The notes: generated from the sequence alone by a model not told the origin. A stretch of 64,000 nucleotides of DNA from Pseudomonas khorasanensis (GCF_014268505.2 NZ_JABWQP020000001.1:1054001-1118000), one strand, 5' to 3'. Shown: positions 38,887-47,260, counted from the stretch's first letter. Made by a program: numbers and translations.

Positions 38887-40278
38887 TCAGTAGATGTTTT
38901 TCGAGAACAGCGTGAAGGGGGTCTTGAGGAGGATCTTGATGTCGAGCCACAGCGACCACTGGTTGATGTAGTTGAGGTCCTGGGCGACGCGCAGCTGCAT
39001 CTTTTCCAGCGTCTCGGTTTCGCCGCGATGCCCGGTGATCTGGGCCAGTCCAGTGATGCCTGGCTTCAGGCGATGGCGGGCCATATAGGCGCGCACCTTG
39101 CCGGTGTAATAAAGGTTGTGGGTGACGGCATGCGGGCGCGGGCCGACCAGGGCCATCCGACCGGACACGACATTGAACAGCTGCGGCAATTCGTCGATGG
39201 AACTGCGCCGCAGAAAGTGACCGATCGGCGTGAGGCGGTTGTCGTTACGGGTGGCCTGGCGAACGTCACGGTCATCGTGAACGTGCATGGAGCGGAACTT
39301 CCAAACCTTGATCACTTCGCCGTTGCAGCCGTGACGGTTTTGCTTGAACAGCACCGGGCCGGGGGAGGTGAGCTTGACGGCGATCGCCACCAGCAGCAGC
39401 AACGGACTGAGCAGAATAATGGCCAGGGCGGCCAGGCTGCGCTCGAACAGATCCTTGCAAAACAGGCTGGCCGGATGAGAGCTGATCAGACTTTCATTGA
39501 GGTAGATGGCCGGCATTCGCTCGATTTCCGAGATCGAATGGTTGAGCAATACCATGCTGCCAAAATCGGGAATCCACACCACGTCGACATTGACGTCCAG
39601 CAGGTCGATGTAGAGCGCCTCAATGGTGGCGGCATGCGCCATGGTCAGCACGATATAGACGCGGCGCACTTCAAGGCGCGCGATGATTTCGCGGATCGCC
39701 TCTACACGGCCGAGCAGCGGCAAAATACTAGGCGCGGGGCCACTGTCGTCGGCAGCGGCAACGAAGCCCAACACCAGCGCACGGTTGGGGCTGGAAAGCT
39801 TTTTGGCCAGCTCATGGGCCGTCGGGCAGGTACCGATGATCACCGAGCGACGCTCGTTGCAGATCCGCCGCGAGTGCAATCTGGCGAGGCAGTGCAGGGG
39901 CAGAAAACTCGCCGCCTGGACCACGAATCCCAACACGGCCCAGATGATGATCACCTGGCGCGAATAGATCGCGCTGGTCTGGGTGACGAAGGCAATTGTC
40001 GCGAGCACCGCCATCAGGATCAACCAGCCGGCAAGCAGCCTGCCGAGGCCGACCAACAGGCCATTGCGTTTGTGATATACGCGCATGACGCTGTAGATCG
40101 GTACTGATCCAAGCACAGTCAGAATGATCAGGATGCGATATTCGCTGGTCAGATGGCCGACACGCCAATACACCAGCAGCACCAGCAGCAACGTGGCCAA
40201 CATCAGTGCGCACGACCACTGGCCCCAGAAGGTCAGGCCTCGGCGGTGCGTCATATGAGCGGTATAGAGCGGTGTCAT
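38887..40278 (-). CDS. wcaJ: Undecaprenyl-phosphate glucose phosphotransferase, WcaJ-type
   Basis: 463 residues from ATG 40278 (MTPLYTAHMTHRRG); the frame extends to 40614 inside the wzc gene. Four to five N-terminal hydrophobic segments, a nucleotide-binding-like middle domain (SVIIGTCPTAHELA near 140), then a C-terminal bacterial sugar transferase domain: KRSLAALAII-like helix, VWKFRSMHVHDD, SSIDELPQLFNV and PRPH. It starts the repeat unit by moving a sugar phosphate, usually glucose, to undecaprenyl phosphate. Confidence 0.88.
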   Translation of the reverse strand: MTPLYTAHMTHRRGLTFWGQWSCALMLATLLLVLLVYWRVGHLTSEYRILIILTVLGSVPIYSVMRVYHKRNGLLVGLGRLLAGWLILMAVLATIAFVTQTSAIYSRQVIIIWAVLGFVVQAASFLPLHCLARLHSRRICNERRSVIIGTCPTAHELAKKLSSPNRALVLGFVAAADDSGPAPSILPLLGRVEAIREIIARLEVRRVYIVLTMAHAATIEALYIDLLDVNVDVVWIPDFGSMVLLNHSISEIERMPAIYLNESLISSHPASLFCKDLFERSLAALAIILLSPLLLLVAIAVKLTSPGPVLFKQNRHGCNGEVIKVWKFRSMHVHDDRDVRQATRNDNRLTPIGHFLRRSSIDELPQLFNVVSGRMALVGPRPHAVTHNLYYTGKVRAYMARHRLKPGITGLAQITGHRGETETLEKMQLRVAQDLNYINQWSLWLDIKILLKTPFTLFSKNIY

Positions 40279-40322
40279 GGGCTTGACCTCAAGGCAGCAG
40301 TAATGCGTCAGCGCTGAGCGAC

Positions 40323-40337
40323 AGACACGACGTGTCT
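40323..40337. promoter_or_regulatory. Inverted repeat in the wzc-wcaJ gap
   Basis: AGACACG-A-CGTGTCT, a 7-bp perfect inverted repeat around one base. It lies in the 145-base gap, the longest one inside the operon, 45 bases upstream of ATG 40278. A regulatory site or processing hairpin is possible. Confidence 0.3.
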
Positions 40338-40423
40338 TCCGCTGGCTTTTCGTGGCTCGGCAGAGGTGAAGCGAGTTGTGTTGTGGCAGAACGAGGTGCA
40401 GCGACAGGCGTGTTCGCCGGGTG

Positions 40424-42745
40424 TTACCTGGGCGCGAAATCGTAGTTATAGAACGCCCGGGAGTGGTGATGGCCATACTTGCGCGCCTTGCGCAGGTCGA
40501 CCTGGTTGAGCACGGAGCCAAAGACCGGCACATGGCTCTGTTGCAACATGGCAAGGCCGCGCTGCACTTGGCTGATGGGTGTGCTGTCGGCCTTGACGAC
40601 GTAAATGACCGCATCCGAATGTTTGGCCAGCAAGAGCGCGTCGCTGATCATTTCCGCCGGCGGCGAGTCGATGATGATGTGGCGGTAACGCGACCTCAGC
40701 GCTTCAAGCATGCGCGCCATGCGTGGTGAGCTGAGCAAATCCTGCGGCGGCGGTTGCAGCGCGTTGAGCGGCTCGGCGGGCGAGGGCAGGCGTGGTGCGG
40801 CGAAGGTGTCCCGCGCAGCCGGCATGACCCTGCCAGCCAACAGCATGTCCAGGTTTCCCACCGAAACAATGCAGTCTTCAAGCCTTGCGGTGCCGGCAAT
40901 GACATTCGCCAGGCCGGGGCTGTCAGGCGGGAAATCAAAGTTCAGCGACAAGGTTGGCTGGCGCATATCGGCATCGATCAACAGCACCCGCTCCAGCGGC
41001 GTGAGTGAGCTGGCAAGGTTGTTGGCGATGGTGCTTTTTCCTTCTCCGGCCACTGTCGATGTGATCAACACCACCTGCGACGGCATTTCGTTGCTCTGCA
41101 GCATCAGCCAGGTGCGTAGGTTACGGATCGTCTCGCAGAAGCGCGGATGATCGTTGTCCTCAAACAGGCGCGCCAGTTGTCGGCGATTTTTCTTCATGAC
41201 CAACGGCACGACACTCAGCAGCGGAATGTTCAGCGCGCTTTCGATCGATTCGTCGGTTTTAAAGGTATTGCTCAGGCTGTCGAACAGCAGCGCCAACGCT
41301 ACACCAACCACCGCGGCGATCAGCGCGACGATCGCAACGATCAACGTTTTACGCGGTTTGCTTGGGTCGACAGGAACGATGGCCGGGTCGACGATCCGCA
41401 CTTTGGTCGAGTCCATGTCAGCGGTGGCCGTGGTTTCCTTCAAGCGCGTCACAAAGGTTTCGTACAGCGCGCGGGAGCTGTCGACCTCACGCTGGAACTC
41501 GCGCAGCTGGAATTCCTTGCGCGCAATGTCCTGAATCTGCGCCTTGTTGCTGTTGAAGGACTGACGCAGCGATGCCTCACTGGCGGTGGCGAGCTGGTAT
41601 TGCCGTTCGATACCGGCGACGACCTGCTGCACCTGAAGTTGCAGGTTGCTGGTGGCGGTGCGCAACTCCGACTGCGCTGAAAGCAGGCTAGGGTGTTTGG
41701 GCCCGTAGCGCCCCGACAGCTCATCGACCTTGGCCTGGGCCATGGCACGATCTGCCTGGAATTTCTGCACCAACAGGTTACTCAAAACGGCGGGGACGCT
41801 GGACAGCCGACTCAGGTCGCCGTTGCTCAAAGCCTTCGCCTGCCGGTACTCGCTTTCGGCCTCGGCACGGTTGCGGCGGGCATCAACCATGCGATTACCG
41901 GTCATTTCCAGTTCGTTGGCGCTGATCGTGGCGACCCCGCCAACGTCCACCAGGCCTTGTTCTTCGCGGTATCCCTGAAGCTTTTTCTCGGCTGCACGCA
42001 GGTTATCGCGCAGCTTGACCAGCCGTGTGTTCATCCACGCCGTTGTGGTTTGCGATGACTTTTCGCTGGTGTCGAGCTGGCTGTCGGTGAAGCCACGGGC
42101 CAGCGCGTTGGCTGCTGCCGCCGCAAGCACCGGGTCCGGCAGTTCCACCTCGATTTCGAGCAATTGGCTCTTGCCGACGAACTTCACGCTGGTGTGCAGC
42201 ATGAGATTCTGGGTGACCTGGTTGAAGACGTCATCTTCGGTGAGCGCCTCTTTGGCCGGCAGCCAGCGGTCCAGGCCCAGCCCCGGAAACCATTTGTCCA
42301 GATCAAGATCGGCCAGCCATTCGCGCGGCGTAAACCATGGCTTCGGTTGCTGGCGCGGGTCGGTGAGCGGGTGAGTGGTGAGGCCGAGTTTTTTCACCGC
42401 GCGCTCGGCAAGATCACGCGACTGCAGGAGCGCCTGTTGCGTCTGCAAATAATCAGTGGTGTTGCTGTTCGAATCCTTGACCTGCTGAAAGGACATCAGC
42501 GGAGGTGTTTTATCGTTGAACAGCAAGGTCGTGCTGCCGATGTATTGCGGGGTAATGTTGGAGACCACAATGGCCGCCAGCAGACCGCTCACCAGGATCA
42601 GCCATCCGATGCTCCATTTGGCGCGCCAGATCACCCTCCAGAGTTTCAGCAAATCAAGGGTGTCCTTGTCGTCGCTGTACTGCTGATGGTGATGCAGGTG
42701 GGTTTGCAGAGGACGTTCGACGTAAGTGCCAAGGCTATTGTCCAT
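40424..42745 (-). CDS. wzc: Wzc/ExoP-type tyrosine autokinase (chain length and export)
   Basis: 773 residues. Wzz-type periplasmic part flanked by membrane segments (near 45-65 and 460-480), with a coiled coil between. C-terminal BY-kinase with Walker A STVAGEGKSTIANN (near 560), Walker A' VLLIDADMRQP (near 590) and Walker B HIIIDSPPAE (near 690). The tail KARKYGHHHSRAFYNYDFAPR has only three Tyr, fewer than in E. coli Wzc. A Pro-rich insertion of about 30 residues sits near residues 635-668, between GRVMP and LLSSPRM. It controls chain length with the Wza-like protein. Confidence 0.9.
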   Translation of the reverse strand: MDNSLGTYVERPLQTHLHHHQQYSDDKDTLDLLKLWRVIWRAKWSIGWLILVSGLLAAIVVSNITPQYIGSTTLLFNDKTPPLMSFQQVKDSNSNTTDYLQTQQALLQSRDLAERAVKKLGLTTHPLTDPRQQPKPWFTPREWLADLDLDKWFPGLGLDRWLPAKEALTEDDVFNQVTQNLMLHTSVKFVGKSQLLEIEVELPDPVLAAAAANALARGFTDSQLDTSEKSSQTTTAWMNTRLVKLRDNLRAAEKKLQGYREEQGLVDVGGVATISANELEMTGNRMVDARRNRAEAESEYRQAKALSNGDLSRLSSVPAVLSNLLVQKFQADRAMAQAKVDELSGRYGPKHPSLLSAQSELRTATSNLQLQVQQVVAGIERQYQLATASEASLRQSFNSNKAQIQDIARKEFQLREFQREVDSSRALYETFVTRLKETTATADMDSTKVRIVDPAIVPVDPSKPRKTLIVAIVALIAAVVGVALALLFDSLSNTFKTDESIESALNIPLLSVVPLVMKKNRRQLARLFEDNDHPRFCETIRNLRTWLMLQSNEMPSQVVLITSTVAGEGKSTIANNLASSLTPLERVLLIDADMRQPTLSLNFDFPPDSPGLANVIAGTARLEDCIVSVGNLDMLLAGRVMPAARDTFAAPRLPSPAEPLNALQPPPQDLLSSPRMARMLEALRSRYRHIIIDSPPAEMISDALLLAKHSDAVIYVVKADSTPISQVQRGLAMLQQSHVPVFGSVLNQVDLRKARKYGHHHSRAFYNYDFAPR

Positions 42746-42747
42746 GA

Positions 42748-43281
42748 TTAAAAGAACCCTTGTGCAATGGAAATGGTGTCGCCGGGAGCAATCGTGGTGC
42801 TGCGGGTCACGTCATCCGTGAGGGTCGCGCCGCCGTCGCCACGCAAAATGGTCACGCGCTTGATGGAGGCCCGCTCGGTCAAGCCGCCGCCCAGGGCAAT
42901 GGCTTTTTCCAGCGTCAGGCCCGGCACGAACGGATAGCTGCCGGGCTTTTTTACTTCGCCATTGATGTAGAACGATCGGTATTCGATCTGACTCAGGCTG
43001 ACTTTCGGATCGACCAGATATCCCTGTTTCAGTCCATCGACGATGATTTTTTCAACCTGCCCAGGGGTCAGCCCTTTGGCAGAGATTTCTCCCAGGAAGG
43101 GATAGGAAAACGTGCCGGCATCGCTGAGACGGATCTTCTTCAGGCTCAACTCCGGCTCGCCGAACACGATGATGCGCAACACATCACCAGCGGCAAGTTT
43201 GTATTGAGTACCGGGATCTGCCGCATGGACAGCCGATGCCACAACCAGCGTGAACGACAGGAGAAATGCGTGTGTGTTCAT
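42748..43281 (-). CDS. Short Wza-like polysaccharide export protein
   Basis: 177 residues from ATG 43281 with GAGGG 8 bases upstream. Signal peptide (MNTHAFLLSFTLVVASAVHA) with type-I cleavage and no lipobox. It carries the polysaccharide export (PES) domain (LAAGDVLRIIVFGEPELSL) and one SLBB-like domain (YINGEVKKPGSYPF). It has no C-terminal outer-membrane helix like the 379-residue Wza. The shape matches the short VpsN/EpsE-like forms that work with a separate outer-membrane barrel, which is the next gene upstream. Confidence 0.85.
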   Translation of the reverse strand: MNTHAFLLSFTLVVASAVHAADPGTQYKLAAGDVLRIIVFGEPELSLKKIRLSDAGTFSYPFLGEISAKGLTPGQVEKIIVDGLKQGYLVDPKVSLSQIEYRSFYINGEVKKPGSYPFVPGLTLEKAIALGGGLTERASIKRVTILRGDGGATLTDDVTRSTTIAPGDTISIAQGFF

Positions 43282-43294
43282 GTCGAGACCCTCT

Positions 43295-44455
43295 TTAAAG
43301 GCTGACGTTGAAGCTGATCTGAAACACGTTGCGGGTAAAACTTTCATTGTCGGCATCGGAGTCGTTGTCGCGAAAGCGATAGCCGAGTTCGATATCCAGC
43401 CAGCGGCGCATGGCATAGACGAGCGCCAGGTTGTAATCCTGAAAGTCATCGGTACGACTTTGCCCTTCGTAGACATAGCGGCCGAGTCCGGCTTGCGCCA
43501 CGGTGGTAATTCGTTCGGTCCAGCCGTGTCGCCATCCGACTTGAGTGAACGTCGACTTCACGGCCTCCGCGCCATCATCGCCTTCGGCGAGCGCCTGACG
43601 AGCGACAAAGGTAAACGTCGAATACGTGCGCGGTTTCCATTGCAGATCGACCTGCCAGGTGGGGTTATCGAGGTCGTTGGATTCGCTGCTGTCGAAGTTC
43701 TTTTTTTCATAACCGACGCGCACTTTGCCCGTCGTGCGTGCCGTGAAATCCCAAACGGCACCGGCCAATAAGGCGTCCGATTTACTGCTGCGCGGACTGT
43801 TCGCCTGCTGGTAGTCGAAGTCAGTGTGGTCATATTCCAGCAAACCTCGGGTATTGCTGCCGATGCGGTGGTACCAGGTACCCGTGAAGGCGGTGGTATC
43901 GCGTTCTTTATCGTCATTGATGCCGTCGGCGTTGTCGTAGCGCAGTTGGGCGTAATTCACCCCGAGGTCGATTTGATTGTCTGCACTTTTAGCGCCGAAG
44001 GTGTAAAGCCCGCCGACCCGTTTATTGTTGAGTTTGTCATTGACACCTTCGACGGCCGTCGACTCCGTGCGCTCGTACTTGCGATACTCGGCCTCAAGCT
44101 TCAAACGATGGCGGTCGGTGAACTCCATAATGCTATCGGCGCGTACGCGTTGCGCTGTGTTCGAGGCGTCGGACTCGTCGTGATAGATGTAGCGAGTTGG
44201 CTGCCAGATCACTCGCGTGGCGCTGTTGCGATCCTCGGCCTTGAGCTCGAAGGAGGGCGCCAGTCTGGTGATCATGGAGGACTGTTTGTTGTCTTCCAGC
44301 TCGCGGAAGTTATCGTCATAACTTTCCGAAAATATAAAACTCGGCGTGAAATCAAATCCGTAAACATCAATGGCTTGCGGGTCGATACTCCAGGCCATTC
44401 CAGGGTAGAAAGTGGCCATGATCAGTGCAACAGGGCAGCGTGATTTCAAGGCCAT
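43295..44455 (-). CDS. Outer-membrane beta-barrel protein of the EPS locus (BBP2-like)
   Basis: 386 residues with a signal peptide (cleavage near AWS). The mature part alternates polar and hydrophobic residues with many Tyr, Asp and Arg, and ends in Phe-containing VFQISFNVSL, as outer-membrane barrels do. It resembles the BBP2 family (PF10082), whose VpsM/EpsL members are encoded beside short Wza-like proteins. It probably forms the outer-membrane exit for the polymer. Translation begins after a 36-base gap from rfaH. Confidence 0.78.
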   Translation of the reverse strand: MALKSRCPVALIMATFYPGMAWSIDPQAIDVYGFDFTPSFIFSESYDDNFRELEDNKQSSMITRLAPSFELKAEDRNSATRVIWQPTRYIYHDESDASNTAQRVRADSIMEFTDRHRLKLEAEYRKYERTESTAVEGVNDKLNNKRVGGLYTFGAKSADNQIDLGVNYAQLRYDNADGINDDKERDTTAFTGTWYHRIGSNTRGLLEYDHTDFDYQQANSPRSSKSDALLAGAVWDFTARTTGKVRVGYEKKNFDSSESNDLDNPTWQVDLQWKPRTYSTFTFVARQALAEGDDGAEAVKSTFTQVGWRHGWTERITTVAQAGLGRYVYEGQSRTDDFQDYNLALVYAMRRWLDIELGYRFRDNDSDADNESFTRNVFQISFNVSL

Positions 44456-44491
44456 GTCATGGCTCCCGAGAAAGGCACATGAGACAAGCGG

Positions 44492-45025
44492 TTATTTGAA
44501 GGATTGAAATCGTGGTTTTTGTCGTTCAATAACGCTAAGCGGCAAACAGACCGGCTGCTCCCTGTTGAGAAACTGCAAAAGGAGCAACACGCGATCGTTA
44601 CCGTGTAGCGCCTGGAATACACCCTCCAATGGCGAGAGCGGGCCGCTTATGATTCGCAACGGCTCTCCAGGCTCGAGACTCATGTGCACGTTCGAGTCCG
44701 ATTCCAGGCACCGGTCGCGCAGATGCTCGATGACGTGATCTGCCACTGCCACGGGACCATGATTGAATTCGACAACCCGGCTGACGCCTCGCGTCGAGCG
44801 CAAGGGGGCCCAATTGTCCGTGCGGCCCAGTTGTATAAACAGATAACCGGGGAACAACGATTCCATGACCCGCTGTCGTTTCCCGCGAATGACGCGCTCG
44901 GTAAACAGTTGAGGATGGAAGACCACGTAGTTTTGCTGTAGCAGGTTGAGGTGGGCGCGCTCATCCTGGCGAGGCTTGCATTGCAACAGGTACCAGTTGG
45001 GTTGATCCGAGCTGATTGCTGACAT
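44492..45025 (-). CDS. RfaH-like transcription antiterminator (NusG paralogue)
   Basis: 177 residues. NusG N-terminal (NGN) domain with NWYLLQCKPRQDERA, FTERVIRGKRQRVMESLFPGY and STRGVSRVVEF, closely matching the layout of E. coli RfaH (WYLLYCK, RGKR, FPNYLF, TRGVS). A KOW-like C-terminus follows (ISGPLSPLEGVFQ). RfaH binds RNA polymerase at ops sequences and prevents early termination in long surface-polysaccharide operons. As first gene of the EPS locus it probably lets the 18-kb transcript be completed. ATG 45025. Confidence 0.88.
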   Translation of the reverse strand: MSAISSDQPNWYLLQCKPRQDERAHLNLLQQNYVVFHPQLFTERVIRGKRQRVMESLFPGYLFIQLGRTDNWAPLRSTRGVSRVVEFNHGPVAVADHVIEHLRDRCLESDSNVHMSLEPGEPLRIISGPLSPLEGVFQALHGNDRVLLLLQFLNREQPVCLPLSVIERQKPRFQSFK

Positions 45026-45190
45026 GCTGGTAAACTCTTTGAGGTTCGAAAGTTTATGCAGGCAGAAGCTCTATTCAGGGCTGTGAGAAGACAATCGGCA
45101 GGGGATATTTTTATTATGATGTAACGCTGGAGTGTTTCACTATTGAATCACTTGTTCGGGCGGGCGGGCGGCTGAACTTTTTCGAAGACA

Positions 45191-45202
45191 AAGCTACCGC
45201 AC
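45191..45202 (-). promoter_or_regulatory. ops-like element in the rfaH-EPS leader
   Basis: On the minus strand the bases read GTGCGGTAGCTTTG. The central GCGGTAGCTT matches the RfaH target ops (E. coli GGCGGTAGCGT) in 9 of 11 positions, including the invariant CGGTAG. It lies about 166 bases upstream of rfaH on the transcribed strand, where RfaH would load to act on its own operon. Confidence 0.55.
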
Positions 45203-45247
45203 TGCCTGCATGTTGCAGCGTTTACGCTAGATGGCTTAGTGGTTAGC

Positions 45248-45263
45248 TCGGGAACTTCGGGAA
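45248..45263. promoter_or_regulatory. Tandem TCGGGAA direct repeats
   Basis: TCGGGAA-CT-TCGGGAA, two copies on a 9-base period, about 46 bases upstream of the ops-like element. A possible activator or repressor binding site for the rfaH promoter. Confidence 0.3.
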
Positions 45264-45450
45264 ACGAATAAGGAGCACTCGTGCCGTGTTCAGCTAGACG
45301 TCGGTAGTTATCGGCCAGTCTTCGCAGTCTGTCAAACGATCTGAGTCAAAAAACACGCCATCTGTCGTCTCGTCGCTTGGATAACGCCTATCATTCTGTT
45401 TTTTCTGGGTTTTTGTCAGCGGGCAAATTTCTGAATTTTTCTGATCCTGC

Positions 45451-45465
45451 TGGCACACCCTTTGG
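45451..45465 (+). promoter_or_regulatory. Sigma-54-like promoter upstream of the epimerase
   Basis: TGGCAC, five bases, TTGGA: the -24 half is perfect and the spacing right, but the -12 GC is replaced by GG. An ATGTG/CACAT inverted repeat follows at 45466-45481. It lies about 100 bases upstream of ATG 45567. A candidate only. Confidence 0.3.
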
Positions 45466-45566
45466 ATGTGATGATCCACATATTTGAATGTCGTTATAAG
45501 CAATGGACTTCGGCTGTCGATCGCCGCTATAACTTATCGCCTATTCGCTTAAAGGGAGCAGTGATC

Positions 45567-46556
45567 ATGACCGTTCTTGTGACTGGCGCTGCAGGCTTCA
45601 TCGGCTTTCACACGGCTAAACAAATGGTTCTCCAAGGCCATGAAGTCATTGGTATCGACAATCTCAATGAGTATTACGATGTGGCGCTGAAACGGGCGCG
45701 ACTTGAGCAACTAAGCGAACTGCAGGGTTTCCGCTTTCAATGGATGGATATCGTCGATAAACCGGCCTTGATGAGGCTGTTCGATGAGCAGCGCTTCACC
45801 GTGGTTATCCACTTGGCCGCTCAGGCGGGCGTTCGCTACTCGCTGGATAATCCGGATGCGTATGCACAATCGAATCTGGTGGGCTTTTTGAACGTGCTTG
45901 AAGCCTGTCGATTCTACCAGCCCACGCACCTCATCTATGCATCCAGCAGTTCGGTATACGGGGCCAACAGTGAGCTGCCATTCAGTGTCGATAACCCGGT
46001 CGAGCAACCGGTTTCCTTGTATGCCGCCACCAAACGCGCCAACGAACTGCTTGCCAGCAGCTATTGTCATCTCTATGGATTGAAAGCGAGCGGGCTGCGC
46101 TTTTTTACCGTTTACGGACCTTGGGGCCGACCGGACATGGCGTTGTTCAAATTCACCGAAGCGATTCTCCAGGGCCAACCGATCGACATCTACAATCACG
46201 GGCAGATGGCGAGGGATTTTACGTACATCGATGACATCGTCGAAGGCATCGCACGGTTATGTCCAAGACCGCCCATAGCAGAGCGGGAGGGCGAGGGCGT
46301 AAACAAACTGTTCAACATAGGACGTGGCAAACCCATAGCATTACTGGTATTTGTCGAGTGCCTCGAAACAGCGCTAGGTATAAAGGCTCAATACAACTTA
46401 ATGCCCATGCAGGCGGGCGATGTCATCAGTACATGGGCCGACGTTTCGGCATTGGAAAAGTGGACTGGCTTTTTGCCAAAAGTTGATATTCAAGATGGGG
46501 TGAGCCAATTTGTGTCGTGGTACCGACATTATTATAAGGTCCCAATTGCACAGTAA
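45567..46556 (+). CDS. NAD-dependent nucleotide-sugar epimerase (UDP-glucuronate 4-epimerase-like)
   Basis: 329 residues from ATG 45567 with AAAGGGAG upstream. Extended SDR: VTGAAGFIGFHTAKQM (residues 5-20), IDNLNEYYDVALKRARL near 30, LAAQAGVRYSLDNP near 80, catalytic YAATK near 150, and FFTVYGPWGRPDMALFKF near 180. The NEYYDVxLKxxRL and AGVRYS stretches are the marks of UDP-glucuronate 4-epimerases. It would convert UDP-GlcA from Ugd to UDP-GalA. It is the divergent partner of the EPS operon. Confidence 0.83.
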   Translation: MTVLVTGAAGFIGFHTAKQMVLQGHEVIGIDNLNEYYDVALKRARLEQLSELQGFRFQWMDIVDKPALMRLFDEQRFTVVIHLAAQAGVRYSLDNPDAYAQSNLVGFLNVLEACRFYQPTHLIYASSSSVYGANSELPFSVDNPVEQPVSLYAATKRANELLASSYCHLYGLKASGLRFFTVYGPWGRPDMALFKFTEAILQGQPIDIYNHGQMARDFTYIDDIVEGIARLCPRPPIAEREGEGVNKLFNIGRGKPIALLVFVECLETALGIKAQYNLMPMQAGDVISTWADVSALEKWTGFLPKVDIQDGVSQFVSWYRHYYKVPIAQ

Positions 46557-47260
46557 AATTTCCCTGTGGTGCAGATGATAGCCAGCTAACTCAGGGCTAT
46601 TTTCATTAGCTCTACTAAATGGTCGTTTAGTAGAGCTAATGAAAAAACCAACTCGGTAAGATCATGAGTCAGCAGAAGCCTGGTGCGCTGAATCTTCAAT
46701 ATCACGTTAATGGCGATTCTTATCGCAGAACTTCAGGCGGGTCATCGCGGCCGGCTCGAAACCTCAACCGGGCCGCGTTAAGTTGTTTAGATCGATCTGT
46801 TATCTGCCCACAGAAGAATCTCCGGTGGGCCAAATTGATTCAGACGGCTCTCTGTAAACATTGTTGATGGGTACCTAGGAGCCAGCAACTGCAATGAGGC
46901 GTACAAGGTGGAATCTGGAGCGTCTCGATTGCTTGAACGTTCGAATGGATTCGGCTTGATCAGCGAAGCGGTTTCACCAGGATTGATTTTTTCCGGTATG
47001 GAAATCGGTTCGAGGAAAACTCACGATGCAGCTTGCGCAACCTGTGATTGAAAAGCAGATGCGTAGTCGTCATGAGCGCTTCAGGTTGCGGGAATGCATG
47101 GTGTAGAGAATCGCTGGTTCGGACGCACAATGCAGGCTCAAACCTACAAGGCAGCCATGGCAACCTTGCAATACCTTGTTACGTGTAATGTATATTATGT
47201 TAAATCATGGATGTGAATGGCGCAGGCTTTGAGATCACAGCACCGCCCTTATGTCATCGC
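46557..47260. other. 704-base gene-poor stretch
   Basis: Holds the 20-bp inverted repeat at 46600-46645 and otherwise only short frames with no RBS or family match (46664-46867 plus, 46960-47163 minus). Near 47183 an AT-rich run TGTAATGTATATTATGTTAAA may be a promoter. It separates the EPS region from the next genes and may be old mobile-element debris. Confidence 0.4.
46600..46645. repeat. 20-bp perfect inverted repeat, 6-base loop
   Basis: Left arm TTTTCATTAGCTCTACTAAA at 46600-46619, loop TGGTCG, exact complement at 46626-46645. It lies 43 bases after the epimerase stop codon. The T-run is on the 5' side and the A-run on the 3' side on both strands, so it does not look like a standard intrinsic terminator. 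Confidence 0.85.

Larger units (their letters stand above)
45026..45566. other. 541-base divergent control region of the EPS locus
   Basis: It lies between rfaH (-) and the epimerase (+). It holds an ops-like element on the minus strand, tandem TCGGGAA repeats, a sigma-54-like site and a small inverted repeat near 45466-45481. No gene-like frame is convincing here. The 45294-45503 minus frame is Thr/Asp-rich with no RBS. Confidence 0.6.

Noticed and set aside
46600..46645. Reading the perfect 20-bp palindrome as an intrinsic terminator
   Set aside because: The T-run is on the 5' arm on both strands and no T-run follows the stem.
46960..47163. 67-codon minus frame with faint resemblance to an IS481-type transposase end
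   Set aside because: The resemblance is too weak to name and there are no terminal repeats or catalytic residues.
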